A program made the position numbers and the translations under genes. A stretch of DNA of 64,000 bases. It comes from Mytilus galloprovincialis (Eukaryota > Mollusca > Bivalvia > Mytilida > Mytilidae). The notes under the pieces are model-generated. The model was not told the origin of the DNA, searched no databases, and saw only the letters and a program-made list of their open reading frames with translations. The stretch spans positions 47,805,305 to 47,869,304 of the forward strand of contig NC_134847.1 of NCBI RefSeq assembly GCF_965363235.1. Direction: 5' to 3'. Shown here piece after piece: positions 11,001 through 22,679 of this stretch. Numbering within the stretch: the first letter of the stretch is position 1; each line of letters begins with the position of its first letter.

Positions 11001-14000
11001 TTTCATGCACAAATACCAGTATTTAATACTGGAGATTAATTATTATTTGTTGGATACCAATTTACGTGGGTTTATGGGAATAGGTGAACCACTAATTTAA
11101 ATGTTAGTTTCTATTTCCTTGCACATAGACATTGGCAAAATCACAAAAATCAAATATCAACGAAATAACAAGTCTTTCTCAATCCACAAAAATCAATAAC
11201 AACGAAAAATAAGTGAATCCACAGTAATCTGTCACATATTTCCCCATGTACTTACTTGCCAGTCTGCCTGTGTTGCCCCTTCCATTATTAACAAAGAACC
11301 ATGAGTCAAAGGTATTTTGGCATGTTGCATATAGGTGTAGTCATCTGAACCCTATAACATAAAATAGACATACATTGTACTTTTTTTTAATACTTTTTTG
11401 TTATAGAAGAAACAATCGTACAGCATGATATTCAGTTAGCAGTCAATGGTATAATATAAATAAGTTATTCAGAGAAAATAACATCCATGTCTTATTACGA
11501 ATGCTTTCATTATAATATTTGTAAAGTAAAATTTAGCAAAAATAAATAAATTAACGAGAAGTTTTCTTTCAAGCAGTTAGATAAAATGTAGAAAGTATTA
11601 GCCTTCAAGAAGTTGTTAAACAAAGGGTAGTAGATCATTTCTACTCACCAATAAAATAAAATAGTACATATAACAATGTTTGTGAAATGAAACAAGACCA
11701 TCATTATAATCTAGAAACATATTAATTTCATACTTATCTCTATCAGAAATATACATACACTAGCAGGCTTCTTTCTCAGCTCAAAATTTCTGCTATCACC
11801 AAAGGATAAGGAAGCTATTGTTGGTTCAGGGCCTAATGACCGCTCATCGTCTGAATGCCAAGCCACTGAATCATGTCCATCACGGTACATATTAGCTAAC
11901 ATTGAATTAAATTGCAGTCCTGTTACTTCCTCTAATCTGTCCTTTAACATTTTCAAGGTTGAATGCCACTGAAATGAAGCAGAATATTTATTATTTCTCA
12001 GCATGTTTATCCCTGTGTTGCCTCTTTTCTTACTTTTTATTTATAAACATTTCATTTTCAATATATCAATCTTAATTTTTTAGGTGTTCTAACCATCAAA
12101 ACTTGATAGTTTTGGATTGATGCATCCTTAATGCCCAGTGGCAAGTATTACTTGGATAATAACTATATTTAACAATACAATAGGAAGTTTCCGTAAAGTA
12201 AGCTAACAGCAATGAATAAAAGGAACAAATTTTGACCACCACTGAAACATTAGGGTGTGGTGGATAGTGAAAGAAATCCCCTTGCAATAGGCCAATCATG
12301 TATACAGGGATGATTCCATGTGTTTTCAAATGGGTCCCTTGAACATCAAATTGGGAATTTTTATCCCAATTGGGATTTTTATCTATATATTTATATATAC
12401 TTTATAAGATATCTCATAAATTACATTAGATGTCTCGTAAAATATAGAAGATATCTAATTAACTATATAATATATCTAATGAACTATATAAGATATCTTA
12501 TAAAGTTGATGAGATATCTTGAAGTTAAATTAAATAGCAAAACGGCTTGCCATATTAACCACTGAAAAAAAATCATCCATTTGATATTTTTTCAACAGGT
12601 CATCTTTATAAATTTACCTTGATTCAAATGGATTATTGAACTGGCCAATTGTCGAATTCAGAAAAGCAATTACAAAAGTTTATTTACTTAATTGATAAGA
12701 TACTTAAGGCAATTGAACTAGTGAACCTTAAAAGTGTCTTAGATCATTTTTATTACTTTCTGAACAGTTCCATAATGATGACATCGTATTTTATGAATGG
12801 AGCTATCATCAACATTATTTTCAAACAAACTCAAACTTTTGTCTTTTGATGAAATAGACCAAAATATCAAATATTTTCTTTTACAAAACAAGTTTTTATC
12901 AATTTCTATAACAGCCCTGCTGAGCGATCTGCTTTTACGAGTTTGGCGCCCATTAAAATTATTCATCAATGTTATATCAAAATTTGAATTTGCTCTTTGC
13001 CGAGGTCTGCTTTGATAGCCATTTAGACACAAAGCATGTTTTGATCAACCTGCTGAGCGATCTAATTTTACGAGATCAAATACTCCCATAAAATTTTAAT
13101 CAATTGAATCCGGCTGCTAAAATTCATTATCACATGTTGACATAATTATTCGTTGTTAATAAGGTTTTCAATAAGGGCCTGTAATAAAATGCGATCGTAG
13201 TCAGCATTCTTAGTATCCGGATTTAAAAAAAACGTTTTGACAACAAGCTATGAAAAATTATAGTGACGGAAACTTTTCCAGTAAAACCGTTTTTTATTTT
13301 ATTTTCTTGCATTGGGAATTTGTATTCACAAACAATTTTTTGGGGCCGCTGGTTGATTTAAGGGTCGCTAAGCGGCCCTAAACTATATAGTGGAATCATT
13401 CCTGTGTATAGTTTGTATATAGGTTCTTTAAATGCAGAGAGCACAGTGCTCACATTATCAAGATATATGTTTATACAAGGGTGAATCTAAATACCTAGTC
13501 ATTCATGTCTGGGCATAAAATATTTTTCACAGCAAAAAATTAAAGTGACTATATTTTCAGAATTTTTGCAATTTTTATTCATGTGAAAAATGCTAAGAGA
13601 TACTAAGGTGTCACAAATTTAAATCTAGCACTATAAATTGTGACAGCATTATCTGTGTGCAGAATTTCCTGAATTTGCAATAAGTAAGTCACATTTGAAT
13701 CCATTGTCTAGCAAGAGCAATAATAAATGCACACAACATTTTCTGAATTTAAAGTCCTTGCAAAAAAATTAGAGAATGAGCGATATAAGCTTTATTCAAC
13801 ACTGTGAATTTAATCACAGAAATTAATTCTTACCTCAGCATTAGCTTCATGTCTCACACCTGAGTAAGAATAAGGAAAATCGCCGTACCAAGCTGTTAGT
13901 CGTGGCTGTAGAAATGACTCTCCATTTTTAAAATCAGACCTTTGTCGCCAAGGTACTTCATGATACAAGTCATTGTAAATTGTATCAGCCTCAGCAGGAT

Positions 14001-17000
14001 CCAGAAAATTTGGAAAGAATCTTATCCTGTTACATACATGAAGATATAAGTTTCACAAAAATTGTTCAACATGAATTGTAAGGTATGCAAGAACAAAACC
14101 TAAACTATTTTGTCAATTATTGTCTACCATTTCAATGAGGGGCCTGATGGAGGGGTCTCATCACGATTCATAAGTTGATTTTTATTGTCAATCATGATTC
14201 ACAGAAAATAAATTTCCATGATCACGGATAACGAAAATATATAAAAAAAAATCTGTAGAAAAACCGATCACGATAGCGAAAATGCGCCGATCGTGAAGAA
14301 CGAAAATAACCCATCAGGCCACTCTTCAATGATTCCTTTTTGGATTCTGTGTCAAAAGCAATTTTCTGATTTGGACCCAAACATGATTACATTTAAATCA
14401 AAGAACAGAGTTCCAATGTCTCCTGCACATATTTTATCTATCAAAGTTACAAGGGCAATAACTAAAAAAGCTATTGTTTGTTGTTCATTAAAACATATAT
14501 TGTGTTTAACTATATAGCTTGAAATCATACATGCAGACTCAGGGTTAATTATTATATAAAACTTTGTATTGCTGAATGATTTAAGCTTGATGGACAAAAA
14601 TGGAACAATAGGATATAATTTCTAATTTAATACATGTACATCCTTGGGAAAATATATATTTAGAGCACTGAAGCTCAGAAATTACTGTTTTCAGTAAGAT
14701 GATTTGTAATTCATTTGTTACAAATATTTGCTATTTTGAATTATATTTATATGTATTTATTTTTTGTGTATTTGATACTTCTGTCTGTTTTTGTCATGAT
14801 CGTATATTTTTGTAATCTATATTTAGTATATATTGATTATACATGTACCTATATGTTGTAAAACATTTGGTTAATAAAGAATTGAATTGTAAAAATATAT
14901 ATATATAGAAAATTGGTACCAATCAAATTCAGAAAATAAGAAACTGAACTTTTATTTCATTATGTATCATTTAACAGTAGGAGATAACTTTATGGGTCTG
15001 CTTCCTTCTGTTTAAATGAGGTTAAAAAGTACATAATATCTATAATATCGTGTATACCTTGATACTCCAGATGGTTCTGTACTTAGATCACATACACCAG
15101 CTTTCCTATAAATAGAAAATTCCAATTCATAACAATTATTTGTATTTACTACAGAATAATCCTCCCTTTTTAATGGACAATAAATCCAACATATCTCATC
15201 TATGTCTGAGGAACTAAATGGAGTACATGTCTCTCCATTTTTGTATTTTTTAACTTAAAAGTTTCAAATTTAAATTAAATTTTAAATTGACAATTCAAGA
15301 GTGGACTGCTAATGGCATAAATGTGGAAATGAGCTGTTGAGTAAAATGTATGTTATTGGTTGCACCTTCAGGTCACTTTAATTTGTATGTGTACCTGTAT
15401 GTGATATTGCCTCACACTATGACATACATTAACTATAATATTCAATTTTGTCTAAAAACTATACCATTTTTACCAATACATTCATTTTACCAATTAAAAA
15501 CTTTGGATATTTTTTTAGAATTTTTCAAATAAGGGTACCGTCAGTGTCTTTTTGTGCTAAATGTTTTACAATCTTAAAAAATAATGCATCTTTGGTCTTG
15601 CCATGATGGGTCAAGACAGATTTTCATGAGTCCAGGACTCATGCCAGTCATGAACACCAACTATTTACATGCATATTCCAATATAGTACAATGTGACTAT
15701 CTGTACTTACGTTATAACCTTTTCAACTGGCTTCTCTCTGACTTCCTGTTAATAAAAGAAATCACATCTAATTATTTAGTACAATATTCTTAATTTACAT
15801 GTATCATGTGTATCCTTCAATATCAATATGTCACAGCATTAATTTGCATTAAAACTAATATACCATTGTAAAGGCACTTTAAACAGGAGGCTGTCTAAAA
15901 TGCAGCAAGCAGGGTTTTAATTACATTAATAAGTGCCAATTTCAATCAATCAAACCATAACTCCTAAATGACAAATGTGAAAATTGTCAATACCACACTA
16001 GAACTCCATTTTGTCATCTGTAACAACATATAATAATGTAAAAAGCATTTGCCATACGGTTCAAAAGTTGAAATCATAAGGTACCTTTTTTAATCTGACA
16101 TTCAAAGACAGCTGTATCTCCTGAGTGACACAAAGTAAAAATCACTGTGTCAGAGGACAAAGATAAAATAATTAAGGGAATACCATTCTAACCAACTTGG
16201 AAGGCCATTTATGAATGATTCCAACAATAGAAATAAATTAGTCTTACATGGAGAAGATGTTACTGAGTCGTAAAACTTTTGTCTGATCCATTTGTCATTT
16301 GAAATGAACTTTGTTTCTTCATGTTCATAAGGGGACGAAGTCCCTTGCCATTTGAAATGAACTTTGTTTCTTCGTGTTCATAAGCATTATAAGGGGACAA
16401 AGTCCCTTGTCATTTGAAATGAACTATGTTTCTTCGTGTTCATAAGGGGACAGAGTCCCATATTACAGTAGAAAAATCAATAAAAAAAATAATGAAAAAA
16501 AAAACATCAAGAAAATTTCCCAAAATTTTCAATGTACATGTACTTATGAAATAAAAATCGTTAACTTTTTTTTGGGCATAACCTGTGAAAGGGCTAAGGT
16601 AATGCCTGCCTCATATTAGCTAATAGGGCTCTTCACGGTTAGTTCGGCCATATTGGATAGGGGCAGATTTTCATAACAGAGGTAAAAATGGTGTGTAAAA
16701 CAGAGCAGTTGCTTGGAAACATGCATAAGATTTCCCACACTTTCATACTATCTGCACCTCTTTCTAAAAAATCTGCCCCCTATATATATATATCCAATAT
16801 GGCAGAACTAACCATGAAGAACCCTATTCAACAGTAGCAAATGAGTAGATTTATGACATAACAAGTCAAGTTAATGTGTAATTGACAACTGCATCATCGA
16901 AATATAAAAAAAAGTTACGGAAAACTAGTCATTTCTCAAAAGTGCAAGTTATTATGGGGACGAAGTCCCCTATAACAGTAGAAAATTCAATAAAAAAAAA

Positions 17001-18243
17001 AAAAAAAATCGGGAAAATTTCCCGAATTTTTCATTGTACTAATGAACTCAAAATCGTTCAATTTTTTTTTTGTCGCGTTTTTGAATTTCCGGATCGGCGC
17101 AGAAATCTACTTCAGTTTCCGGTCTTGTTTACATGAGACTTTGAATAAAATGTATATTTATCAGTCTAAGAAAGGAACTAATACTAATTCATTAAAAAAA
17201 AAAATGTTTGTTATTAAAAAAACGTTACCTGATGACAGCGTTTTTTTGTTTACATTGAATATGACGTCATAACTTAAATAACGTCACAACTAATATCCCT
17301 AACAACAGAACCAAAATTGGAAACGTTGCGGTATTTCCGTTTCTCTTTTTAACAGTGTTGATTTTTAAAAAAAATAATCATAGACTTCGTCCCCATTCAC
17401 AGGTAATTCCTGCCTCATATCATGCATATTAGATAATCATGATATTATTATTAGATGTACTGGAAGAATTTTTTGTGACAAGACCAAAATCCTCTCATCA
17501 GAGCCTAACAATAAACCCTGCATTTCCCATAGAAATTATTATGGGGACGAAGTCCCCAATTACGGTTGAAAAATCAATAAAAAAAAAAAAAAAAAAAAAA
17601 TCGGGAAAATTTCCCAAATTTTTCATTCTACTAATGAACTCAAAATCGTTAATTTTTTTTTCAGATCTACTTCCTGTTCCGGTTTTCTCCGCTTTTGCGC
17701 AGATATCTGTCTTGTTTGCATGAGACTTTGAAAAAAATTTTATTTATCAGTCTAGTAAAATATAAGATTAGATCTCAATACAAATTCAATTTTAATAATG
17801 GTTTGATATGAAAAAACGTTACCTGATGAAAGCGTTTCTTTTGCTTACATCGAATATGACGTTATAACTTAAAGAACGTCACAGCTAATTCCCTAACAAC
17901 AGAAATCAAAATCACGAACTTTATGTACGGTATTTCGGTTTCTTTTATCAACATGATTGAATTAAAAAAATAATACATACAGACTTCGTCCCCATTCACA
18001 AGTTATGCCTGCCTCATATTATTGAATATAAAGTGTTATATATGTCCTCATTTTACATTTCGTTAATACCTCTTCAGATTCTTGGAACATAAATTTCTTT
18101 TCAGTATGTTGGACTTGATCAACATTTTTTCCAGTCCAAGCTGGAGCTTGAGGAACTTGGGGTTTGTTTCTGTCAGATCTGACATTTGATGGTGCAGCCC
18201 AACCACCTTGAACTCTGGATCGACGTTTGCGATCTGTATTCAT
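8009..18243 (-). CDS. ALKBH3: alpha-ketoglutarate-dependent dioxygenase AlkB homolog 3
   Basis: Seven coding exons with matching phases: 18070-18243, 15711-15745, 15058-15105, 13834-14026, 11759-11968, 11256-11351 and 8009-8083 (stop TGA 8009-8011). Together they give 276 aa, against 286 in human ALKBH3. The N-terminus (KRRSRVQGGWAAP) matches the human KRRRARVQGAWAAP. Core blocks are QPRLTAWYGDFPYSYS, FNSMLANMYRDGHDSVAWHS, IASLSFG, HGSLLIMEGATQADWQ and PRINLTYR. The iron ligands are visible as H188 and D190 (WHSDDE) and H253 (WQHR); 2-oxoglutarate contacts are R265 and R271. The enzyme family oxidatively removes 1-methyladenine and 3-methylcytosine from single-stranded DNA and RNA. Every exon has GT/AG borders. 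Introns hold several repeat families; a LINE ends about 220 bp upstream of the ATG. Confidence 0.93.
8287..10575 (+). repeat. TTTTTATACGACCGC element, copy 1 (in the last ALKBH3 intron)
   Basis: Begins TTTTTATACGACCGCAAAA and ends TGCGGTCGTATAAAGC plus a short GC-rich tail, so TTTATACGACCGCA and TGCGGTCGTATAAA are 14-bp inverted subterminal repeats. A (CGTCGT)n tract at about 8340-8400 is followed by about four units of 150 bp (GGTTTTCGCAC...), about four units of 130 bp (GGGTCCAAAATTAAAC...), three 35-bp units (CAATAGCAAGAAAT, about 9575-9675), and a duplicated 135-bp block (GTTGGAAATTTGCCAGACA at about 9716 and 9869). Non-autonomous element of unknown class, a familiar mussel repeat. Confidence 0.65.
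12350..12530 (+). repeat. AT-rich degenerate tandem (ATAAGATATCT-like)
   Basis: After the small hairpin GGGAATTTTTATCCC, words such as AAGATATCTCATAAATTAC, TAGATGTCTCGTAAAATA and AAGATATCTTATAAAG recur about every 34-36 bp. Lies in an ALKBH3 intron. Confidence 0.45.
14750..14895 (+). repeat. possible LINE 3' tail
   Basis: T-rich sequence ends with GGTTAATAAAGAATTGAATTG, the style of 3' end seen on truncated non-LTR retrotransposons of bivalves. Lies in an ALKBH3 intron. Confidence 0.3.
16443..16616 (+). repeat. GGGGACGAAGTC element, internally deleted copy
   Basis: Starts AAGGGGACAGAGTCCC and ends GTAATGCCTGCCTCATATTA like the full copies, but is only about 170 bp. Two further start fragments with GGGGACGAAGTCCC or GGGGACAAAGTCCC lie at 16330-16410, suggesting small tandem duplications of the 5' end. 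Confidence 0.5.
16956..17418 (+). repeat. GGGGACGAAGTC element, copy A
   Basis: TIR-like ends GGGGACGAAGTCCCC and GACTTCGTCCCC, followed by CAGGTAATTCCTGCCTCAT. Inside are an A run, TCGGGAAAATTTCCCGA (a palindrome) and TGACGTCA (a CRE consensus). MITE-like, in the first ALKBH3 intron. Confidence 0.6.
17543..18018 (+). repeat. GGGGACGAAGTC element, copy B
   Basis: Same layout and orientation as copy A, 125 bp after it. Ends GACTTCGTCCCCATTCACA then GCCTGCCTCATATT. It stops about 50 bp before the ALKBH3 exon 1 donor side (18070). Confidence 0.6.
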
Positions 18244-18318
18244 CTCGAATTGTAAGAAAAAAAATGAAAATATTTATAATTTTTGTGTTTATCTCATCAA
18301 CCGGATGTATCCATGGGC

Positions 18319-18329
18319 GCCGCCATTTT
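18319..18329 (-). promoter_or_regulatory. YY1-like site near the ALKBH3 start
   Basis: AAAATGGCGGC on the minus strand, 76-86 bp upstream of the ALKBH3 ATG. This motif commonly sits at or just after the start site of TATA-less housekeeping genes. An ETS-like ACCGGATG is nearby (18300-18307). The local GC island is tiny, because LINE sequence begins about 140 bp further up. Confidence 0.4.
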
Positions 18330-18756
18330 ATTTGCAGATGAAAGGGTTTATAAGAATTTACTGTTACAGAAACAAAATAAATTTAACTTAAACAAACTTA
18401 AATGTTAAAACTACAGCGCATCATAACCAACTAATGACATTTTGATGGTCTGGATGGGGACCTTTACTTTACTTTAGTCTGTACTGTTCCGCCTATATCA
18501 GACGACCCACTTTTCAGTGTGAATATCATACGTATATATATTGTCAGTTAATCCAATGCACTAGTATTGATTGTTTATACACATTAACCACCACCTCTAT
18601 TTACACACGAGAATAAATACATCCCATGAATATATACATGACCGAAACTGGAGCGCAAGTCATTGGACTCTAAAATGTTCGTTGCTCCATTTCAAATTAT
18701 CAATTGTCACATTTGCACACTTATTCATTAAGCTGTTTGATATTAATTTATTAGTA

Positions 18757-21700
18757 CTACCTCAATAAATTCGATCGCACCTGATGTAACTTAAAACATA
18801 GTCCTCTAGTAATACATTCCACTTTAAAAACATCGCCTCTGGACAGAAAATGAAATACACTGCAGTCTATAATTAACTGTAAAGTGTTGATTTCGGAACA
18901 AAATAGTTCATCATAAAGTTTAGTAGTTACAACATCTTTAATAAAAGTTTTTAGACTCTGTATAAAACTGTTTCTCACATTATCTAAACTACTGCATCTC
19001 AAGATAAAATGTAACCGGTTCTCATCCTCAATTCCACATAGCGGACAGATTGCACTAATTTGTCGTTTACTAAATTTAGACTTATCACATTGAAGAGTAT
19101 AGGTGTTACATGCTAACTTAGATTTGATACAAGCACGTAAGGTAGAGTAAGGTTCAGATCCACAAGTATTCCAAATAGAATGAATGCTTCCAAATTCAGC
19201 ATCAGTATAGTTTAAAAGGTTTAAAGATGATTTTTCTGACGCTTCAGATTTTAGTTTAGTTATCCAGTAGTAGTTTACTAAGGAGTTAACCAGTTTTTTC
19301 CATTTTGACTTTGAAGGAGGGTTGACAAGTAGATCATGAGGTGACGGCAGATCATATAATTCTGTAATTGTAACTACTTTACGAAACCAGCTGTTTGATG
19401 ACTCGGTTTTCATTGCAAGTTGACGGAATGCTAAGTCACGTTCGACAGAGTTATCATTATCAATAATGTTTCTAAAAATACCAAGGATTCTTTTGTGGAT
19501 TTCTGCTTCAATAGGAATTTGTCCAATTAATAGTAGAACTGCAGCATTTGCTGTACGGTCCGGTAAATGTTGAATACGTTTTAAAAGTTTCACAAAATAT
19601 ATTGTAAGATTACTAATGTCTGTTTTTGAAAGCAGTATGACCTCAAGTCCATATAAAAGCCTGGGAATCACGTAGCAGCGGATAAGATGAAGTGAAACCT
19701 TAGGGTTGACTCCGTTTAGTCCATAAAGTCCAGCACCCATCAGTGAGTAGACAGTCTGTCTGGCTAGTTGAATGCGACCAGGGACAACTTCTTTAGTGCC
19801 TAAACGGGAAAGTTTATCACGTTTAATACCGAGATGAACTGCGTTTTCCGGAGTATCCAAAATTTCACCGTTAATAGACCAATCGAAAGAGTCAGCACAT
19901 CTATAGTTTAATACACATGATTTTTGACTACTAATAAGATAACGATATTTATTAGCATGAAAAGTTTGTAAATCTAACATAGACTGTATTTCGTATGGAC
20001 AGTTTGAAACTAAGGTGACATCATCTGCGACTGTCGGAACTCCTACGTAGATTGAGCCAATATGAGAACCTAAACGATAGGTTTCGAGTGTAGTGAGAAG
20101 AGAGTTTATGAAAATCTTATAAGCGGTTGGGGACCAGACACCACCCTGTCGGACACCTTGAGATTCCAGGAATGTTCTGGACGTTTGTCCTTGCCATTTG
20201 ATATTAGAGTTCAGCCCATTATACCAGTCCTTAAAGAGAAGCCAATTGTCACCACAAAGTCCAGCTTTATTCATTTCACGAAGAAGACCATCATGCCAAA
20301 CTACATCGAAAGCACTTTTAGCATCAGTGAGTGCAATAATTAGTGGATTCCCATTCTCTTTAGCCTCAGTATGTAATTCAGTAAGAATAAGCGCAGCAAC
20401 AAGCGGTATTTCACCTTGAGTAAACCCTTTCTGTAACGGACTTTGTATATTGGAAATATTGTCCTTATTCCTGACAAGATGTAATTTTTCTGTTAATTTC
20501 CCAACGGGATTAGTAATAGTAATTTTCCTGTAGGAACCAGGATCCTCTTTCGGTTTCCCCTTTTTCTTGAAAACAGGACAAGCAAGTCCATTTTTAAATA
20601 CAGTTGGAATAATATGATTTGAAAATGAGAATGATATAATAGATGTTAAAACATAAGAGAGAGTTTTTCCACCAAATTTTAAATGTTCACAAGTTACTCT
20701 AGAGGCATCAGGTGCCTTTCCATTCTTAAGTGAATTAATAATGTGTACCACCTCCTTTTCTGAGACTGGGGCCAGAGTATCTCTATTATTAGTATAAGTA
20801 TCGGTCAAGGCTGCTATGTCCTGTTCCACAATAAGTTTATATGTATCATCAAAGTCCGGGTTATCGACCGGGGTAGCTAACTTTTCGTAATATGAAGCCC
20901 AGGTATCTAAAATTTCTTCCTCAGTATTTATTATTTTATTGTCATATTTTAAAATAGATGTCACAGAAGAGCGCAAGTTACGCTGGTTGTTAATTAAAGT
21001 ATAGAAATTTTTATCATTTCTGTCAGATAGCGACATAATTTCAGTAAATTTAGACTGTCTCTTAGCAGATTCTATTTTCCTTTGTTCTGATCTAAGTTTC
21101 TTTTTAAGTATTCTCATTTGTTGATAATGAATGCTTAGTTTATCTGATGTTCCCTCTTGTCTCCACATCCAATAATGATATTTACTACGGTTTAAAATTT
21201 CAGTCATATTCGGAGTCCAGCATCTATTATTTTTCCCACGTTTTCTACTTTTCGGAGGTTGGAGCGAATCGGCAGTTTGAGTAATTATCTCACAAGCAGA
21301 GAACACAAATTCATCAAAGTTTTCAATTGATAGATTATCTATTTCAGTTACTTTTGACTGTAAGTTTAATTCCAATAATCGCTGATATTCACATTTATCA
21401 ATCTTATTCCAGTTAATACGCTGCAAATGATTGTTTTTTGGAATAGCATTTGGTTTATCTGACGTTTTTGTTATAACTGATACCATTATCGGATCATGAG
21501 TAGAGGTGTTAGCTGATTCACGGCTATACGTACAGTATGTATTAATAATATCAAAATTCTGAATAAAATAGTCAATTTGTGACTCATCACGATTGTTAAA
21601 ATGATAAAATGTACTACGCTCAACACAGTTGTCAGGAATACGTAGATTATTATTACGTAGAAAGTTTTTAAAATCATTATCTCTAGGATGGTTCCTGAAA

Positions 21701-22173
21701 ATTGAGGCGTTCATATCACCACCAATTAAAATATTAGCAGAGTCTCTATATTTTGTGACAATTTCGATAAGTTCGTCTAATACAGAAAGATAGTCATCAC
21801 GACTATAATTAATACTACGAGAAGGTAAATATACAGAAATAATCACCAGAGGTACTTCAAAGTTCAAACGTATTGCGGCAATTCTATTACTTCCATCAGG
21901 TAGTTTCTCCAAATATGGACTATATTTATTGTTTACGCAAATTGCGACCCCAGCATGCGCACGTTTTCTATCAACTACATCATCAATAATTCCATCGTCA
22001 AAACACTTAATATGACAGTTAAAATCTATAAAATTAGAATACAAATTATCCTTCTCATGACTATAGAGCCAGTGCTCTTGAAGTAAGATGATATCTGATC
22101 TTTTAATAAGTTTATAAAGATACACTAAATTAGAGGTCAGTCCTTCAATGTTAAAAAATAAAATATTTAACAT
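18757..22173 (-). CDS. LINE ORF2: endonuclease/exonuclease/phosphatase-type endonuclease plus reverse transcriptase
   Basis: 1138 codons with no interruption, starting at an ATG just after the ORF1-like stop. The N-terminal APE-like endonuclease shows LLQEHW (E33), GGDMNAS (D153, N155), QIDYFI (D201) and STHDP (H226, D227). The reverse transcriptase spans about residues 480-800: NGKAPDAS, GSYRKITITNP, LQKGFTQG, LTDAKSAFDVVWHD (D617), GVRQGGVWSP and TVADD (D717, D718), a Val variant of the usual YADD or FADD box. A CCHC motif near the C-terminus (C1043, C1046, H1055, C1060) matches the family's terminal zinc finger. All catalytic residues I can check are present, so the copy may be recent. It nicks target DNA and copies its own RNA there. 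Jockey/CR1-like by resemblance. Confidence 0.88.
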   Translation of the reverse strand: MLNILFFNIEGLTSNLVYLYKLIKRSDIILLQEHWLYSHEKDNLYSNFIDFNCHIKCFDDGIIDDVVDRKRAHAGVAICVNNKYSPYLEKLPDGSNRIAAIRLNFEVPLVIISVYLPSRSINYSRDDYLSVLDELIEIVTKYRDSANILIGGDMNASIFRNHPRDNDFKNFLRNNNLRIPDNCVERSTFYHFNNRDESQIDYFIQNFDIINTYCTYSRESANTSTHDPIMVSVITKTSDKPNAIPKNNHLQRINWNKIDKCEYQRLLELNLQSKVTEIDNLSIENFDEFVFSACEIITQTADSLQPPKSRKRGKNNRCWTPNMTEILNRSKYHYWMWRQEGTSDKLSIHYQQMRILKKKLRSEQRKIESAKRQSKFTEIMSLSDRNDKNFYTLINNQRNLRSSVTSILKYDNKIINTEEEILDTWASYYEKLATPVDNPDFDDTYKLIVEQDIAALTDTYTNNRDTLAPVSEKEVVHIINSLKNGKAPDASRVTCEHLKFGGKTLSYVLTSIISFSFSNHIIPTVFKNGLACPVFKKKGKPKEDPGSYRKITITNPVGKLTEKLHLVRNKDNISNIQSPLQKGFTQGEIPLVAALILTELHTEAKENGNPLIIALTDAKSAFDVVWHDGLLREMNKAGLCGDNWLLFKDWYNGLNSNIKWQGQTSRTFLESQGVRQGGVWSPTAYKIFINSLLTTLETYRLGSHIGSIYVGVPTVADDVTLVSNCPYEIQSMLDLQTFHANKYRYLISSQKSCVLNYRCADSFDWSINGEILDTPENAVHLGIKRDKLSRLGTKEVVPGRIQLARQTVYSLMGAGLYGLNGVNPKVSLHLIRCYVIPRLLYGLEVILLSKTDISNLTIYFVKLLKRIQHLPDRTANAAVLLLIGQIPIEAEIHKRILGIFRNIIDNDNSVERDLAFRQLAMKTESSNSWFRKVVTITELYDLPSPHDLLVNPPSKSKWKKLVNSLVNYYWITKLKSEASEKSSLNLLNYTDAEFGSIHSIWNTCGSEPYSTLRACIKSKLACNTYTLQCDKSKFSKRQISAICPLCGIEDENRLHFILRCSSLDNVRNSFIQSLKTFIKDVVTTKLYDELFCSEINTLQLIIDCSVFHFLSRGDVFKVECITRGLCFKLHQVRSNLLR

Positions 22174-22181
22174 ATGTGTAG

Positions 22182-22590
22182 TTAAATTCTTGGCTGATTC
22201 GATAGGTGAGATTGTTGACTCTGATTCTGAAATCTCGGGATCACTTGGTATTGTCGAAGGACATTTGATTGACGAACATGATTCTGATTTCTCTGTCTTG
22301 TCGGAGGAGGGTGGTACATTGGTTTCTTTGGTGGAGAGTAGTTCATATGTGGCAGGTGTCTTTTCGGCGCACGAGTATGGCCTAAAAAAGGCGACTGTTC
22401 ATTATATGATATACTATGACTGGGCGATTGTTCATCTCCTGCCTCGTCATCGCGCATTTCAAGTTCAGAGTCAAATAAAATATTTGTACAAGAGTCATTT
22501 GAAGGATTCTCATACTTAAACTGGTCAGCAGTTTGGTAGTTAAACACTTTTTGTATTCCTTGAATTTCAAATGCACTTTTTTCAAAGGAA
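22182..22590 (-). CDS. LINE ORF1-like C-terminal frame
   Basis: Open on the minus strand from about 22590 with no clear ATG, ending 8 nt before the ORF2 ATG. The product is Gln/Asn/Pro/Ser-rich and looks disordered (for example NYSPPKKPMYHPPPTRQRNQ), with no zinc knuckle. The tight ORF1-ORF2 spacing suggests reinitiation or coupled translation, as in other two-ORF LINEs. Most of a normal ORF1 is absent, so I read this as 5' truncation. Confidence 0.45.
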
Positions 22591-22679
22591 ATGATTTAAC
22601 TATTAAAATTTACTCCTTGGTTTTGATTGTTATTGTCTTTCTATAAGAAGACGATTTCTTTATTGTGTACGTCGTTTAA

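Larger units (their letters stand above)
18465..22620 (-). mobile_element. non-LTR retrotransposon (LINE), apparently near-full-length ORF2
   Basis: On the minus strand the element holds the end of an ORF1-like frame (22590 to 22182), a complete endonuclease/reverse transcriptase frame (22173 to 18757), and a 3' UTR of about 280 bp. It ends in a short TAAAG tandem (ACTAAAGTAAAGTAAAGG, about 18464-18482). A 3' tail of short tandem repeats rather than poly(A) suits CR1/L2-like or Jockey-superfamily elements. The 5' end near 22590-22620 looks truncated because ORF1 is short. No target-site duplication was identified. Confidence 0.75.

Noticed and set aside
20158-20419. Plus-strand frames opposite the LINE ORF2
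   Set aside because: Antisense shadows of a clear reverse transcriptase frame.
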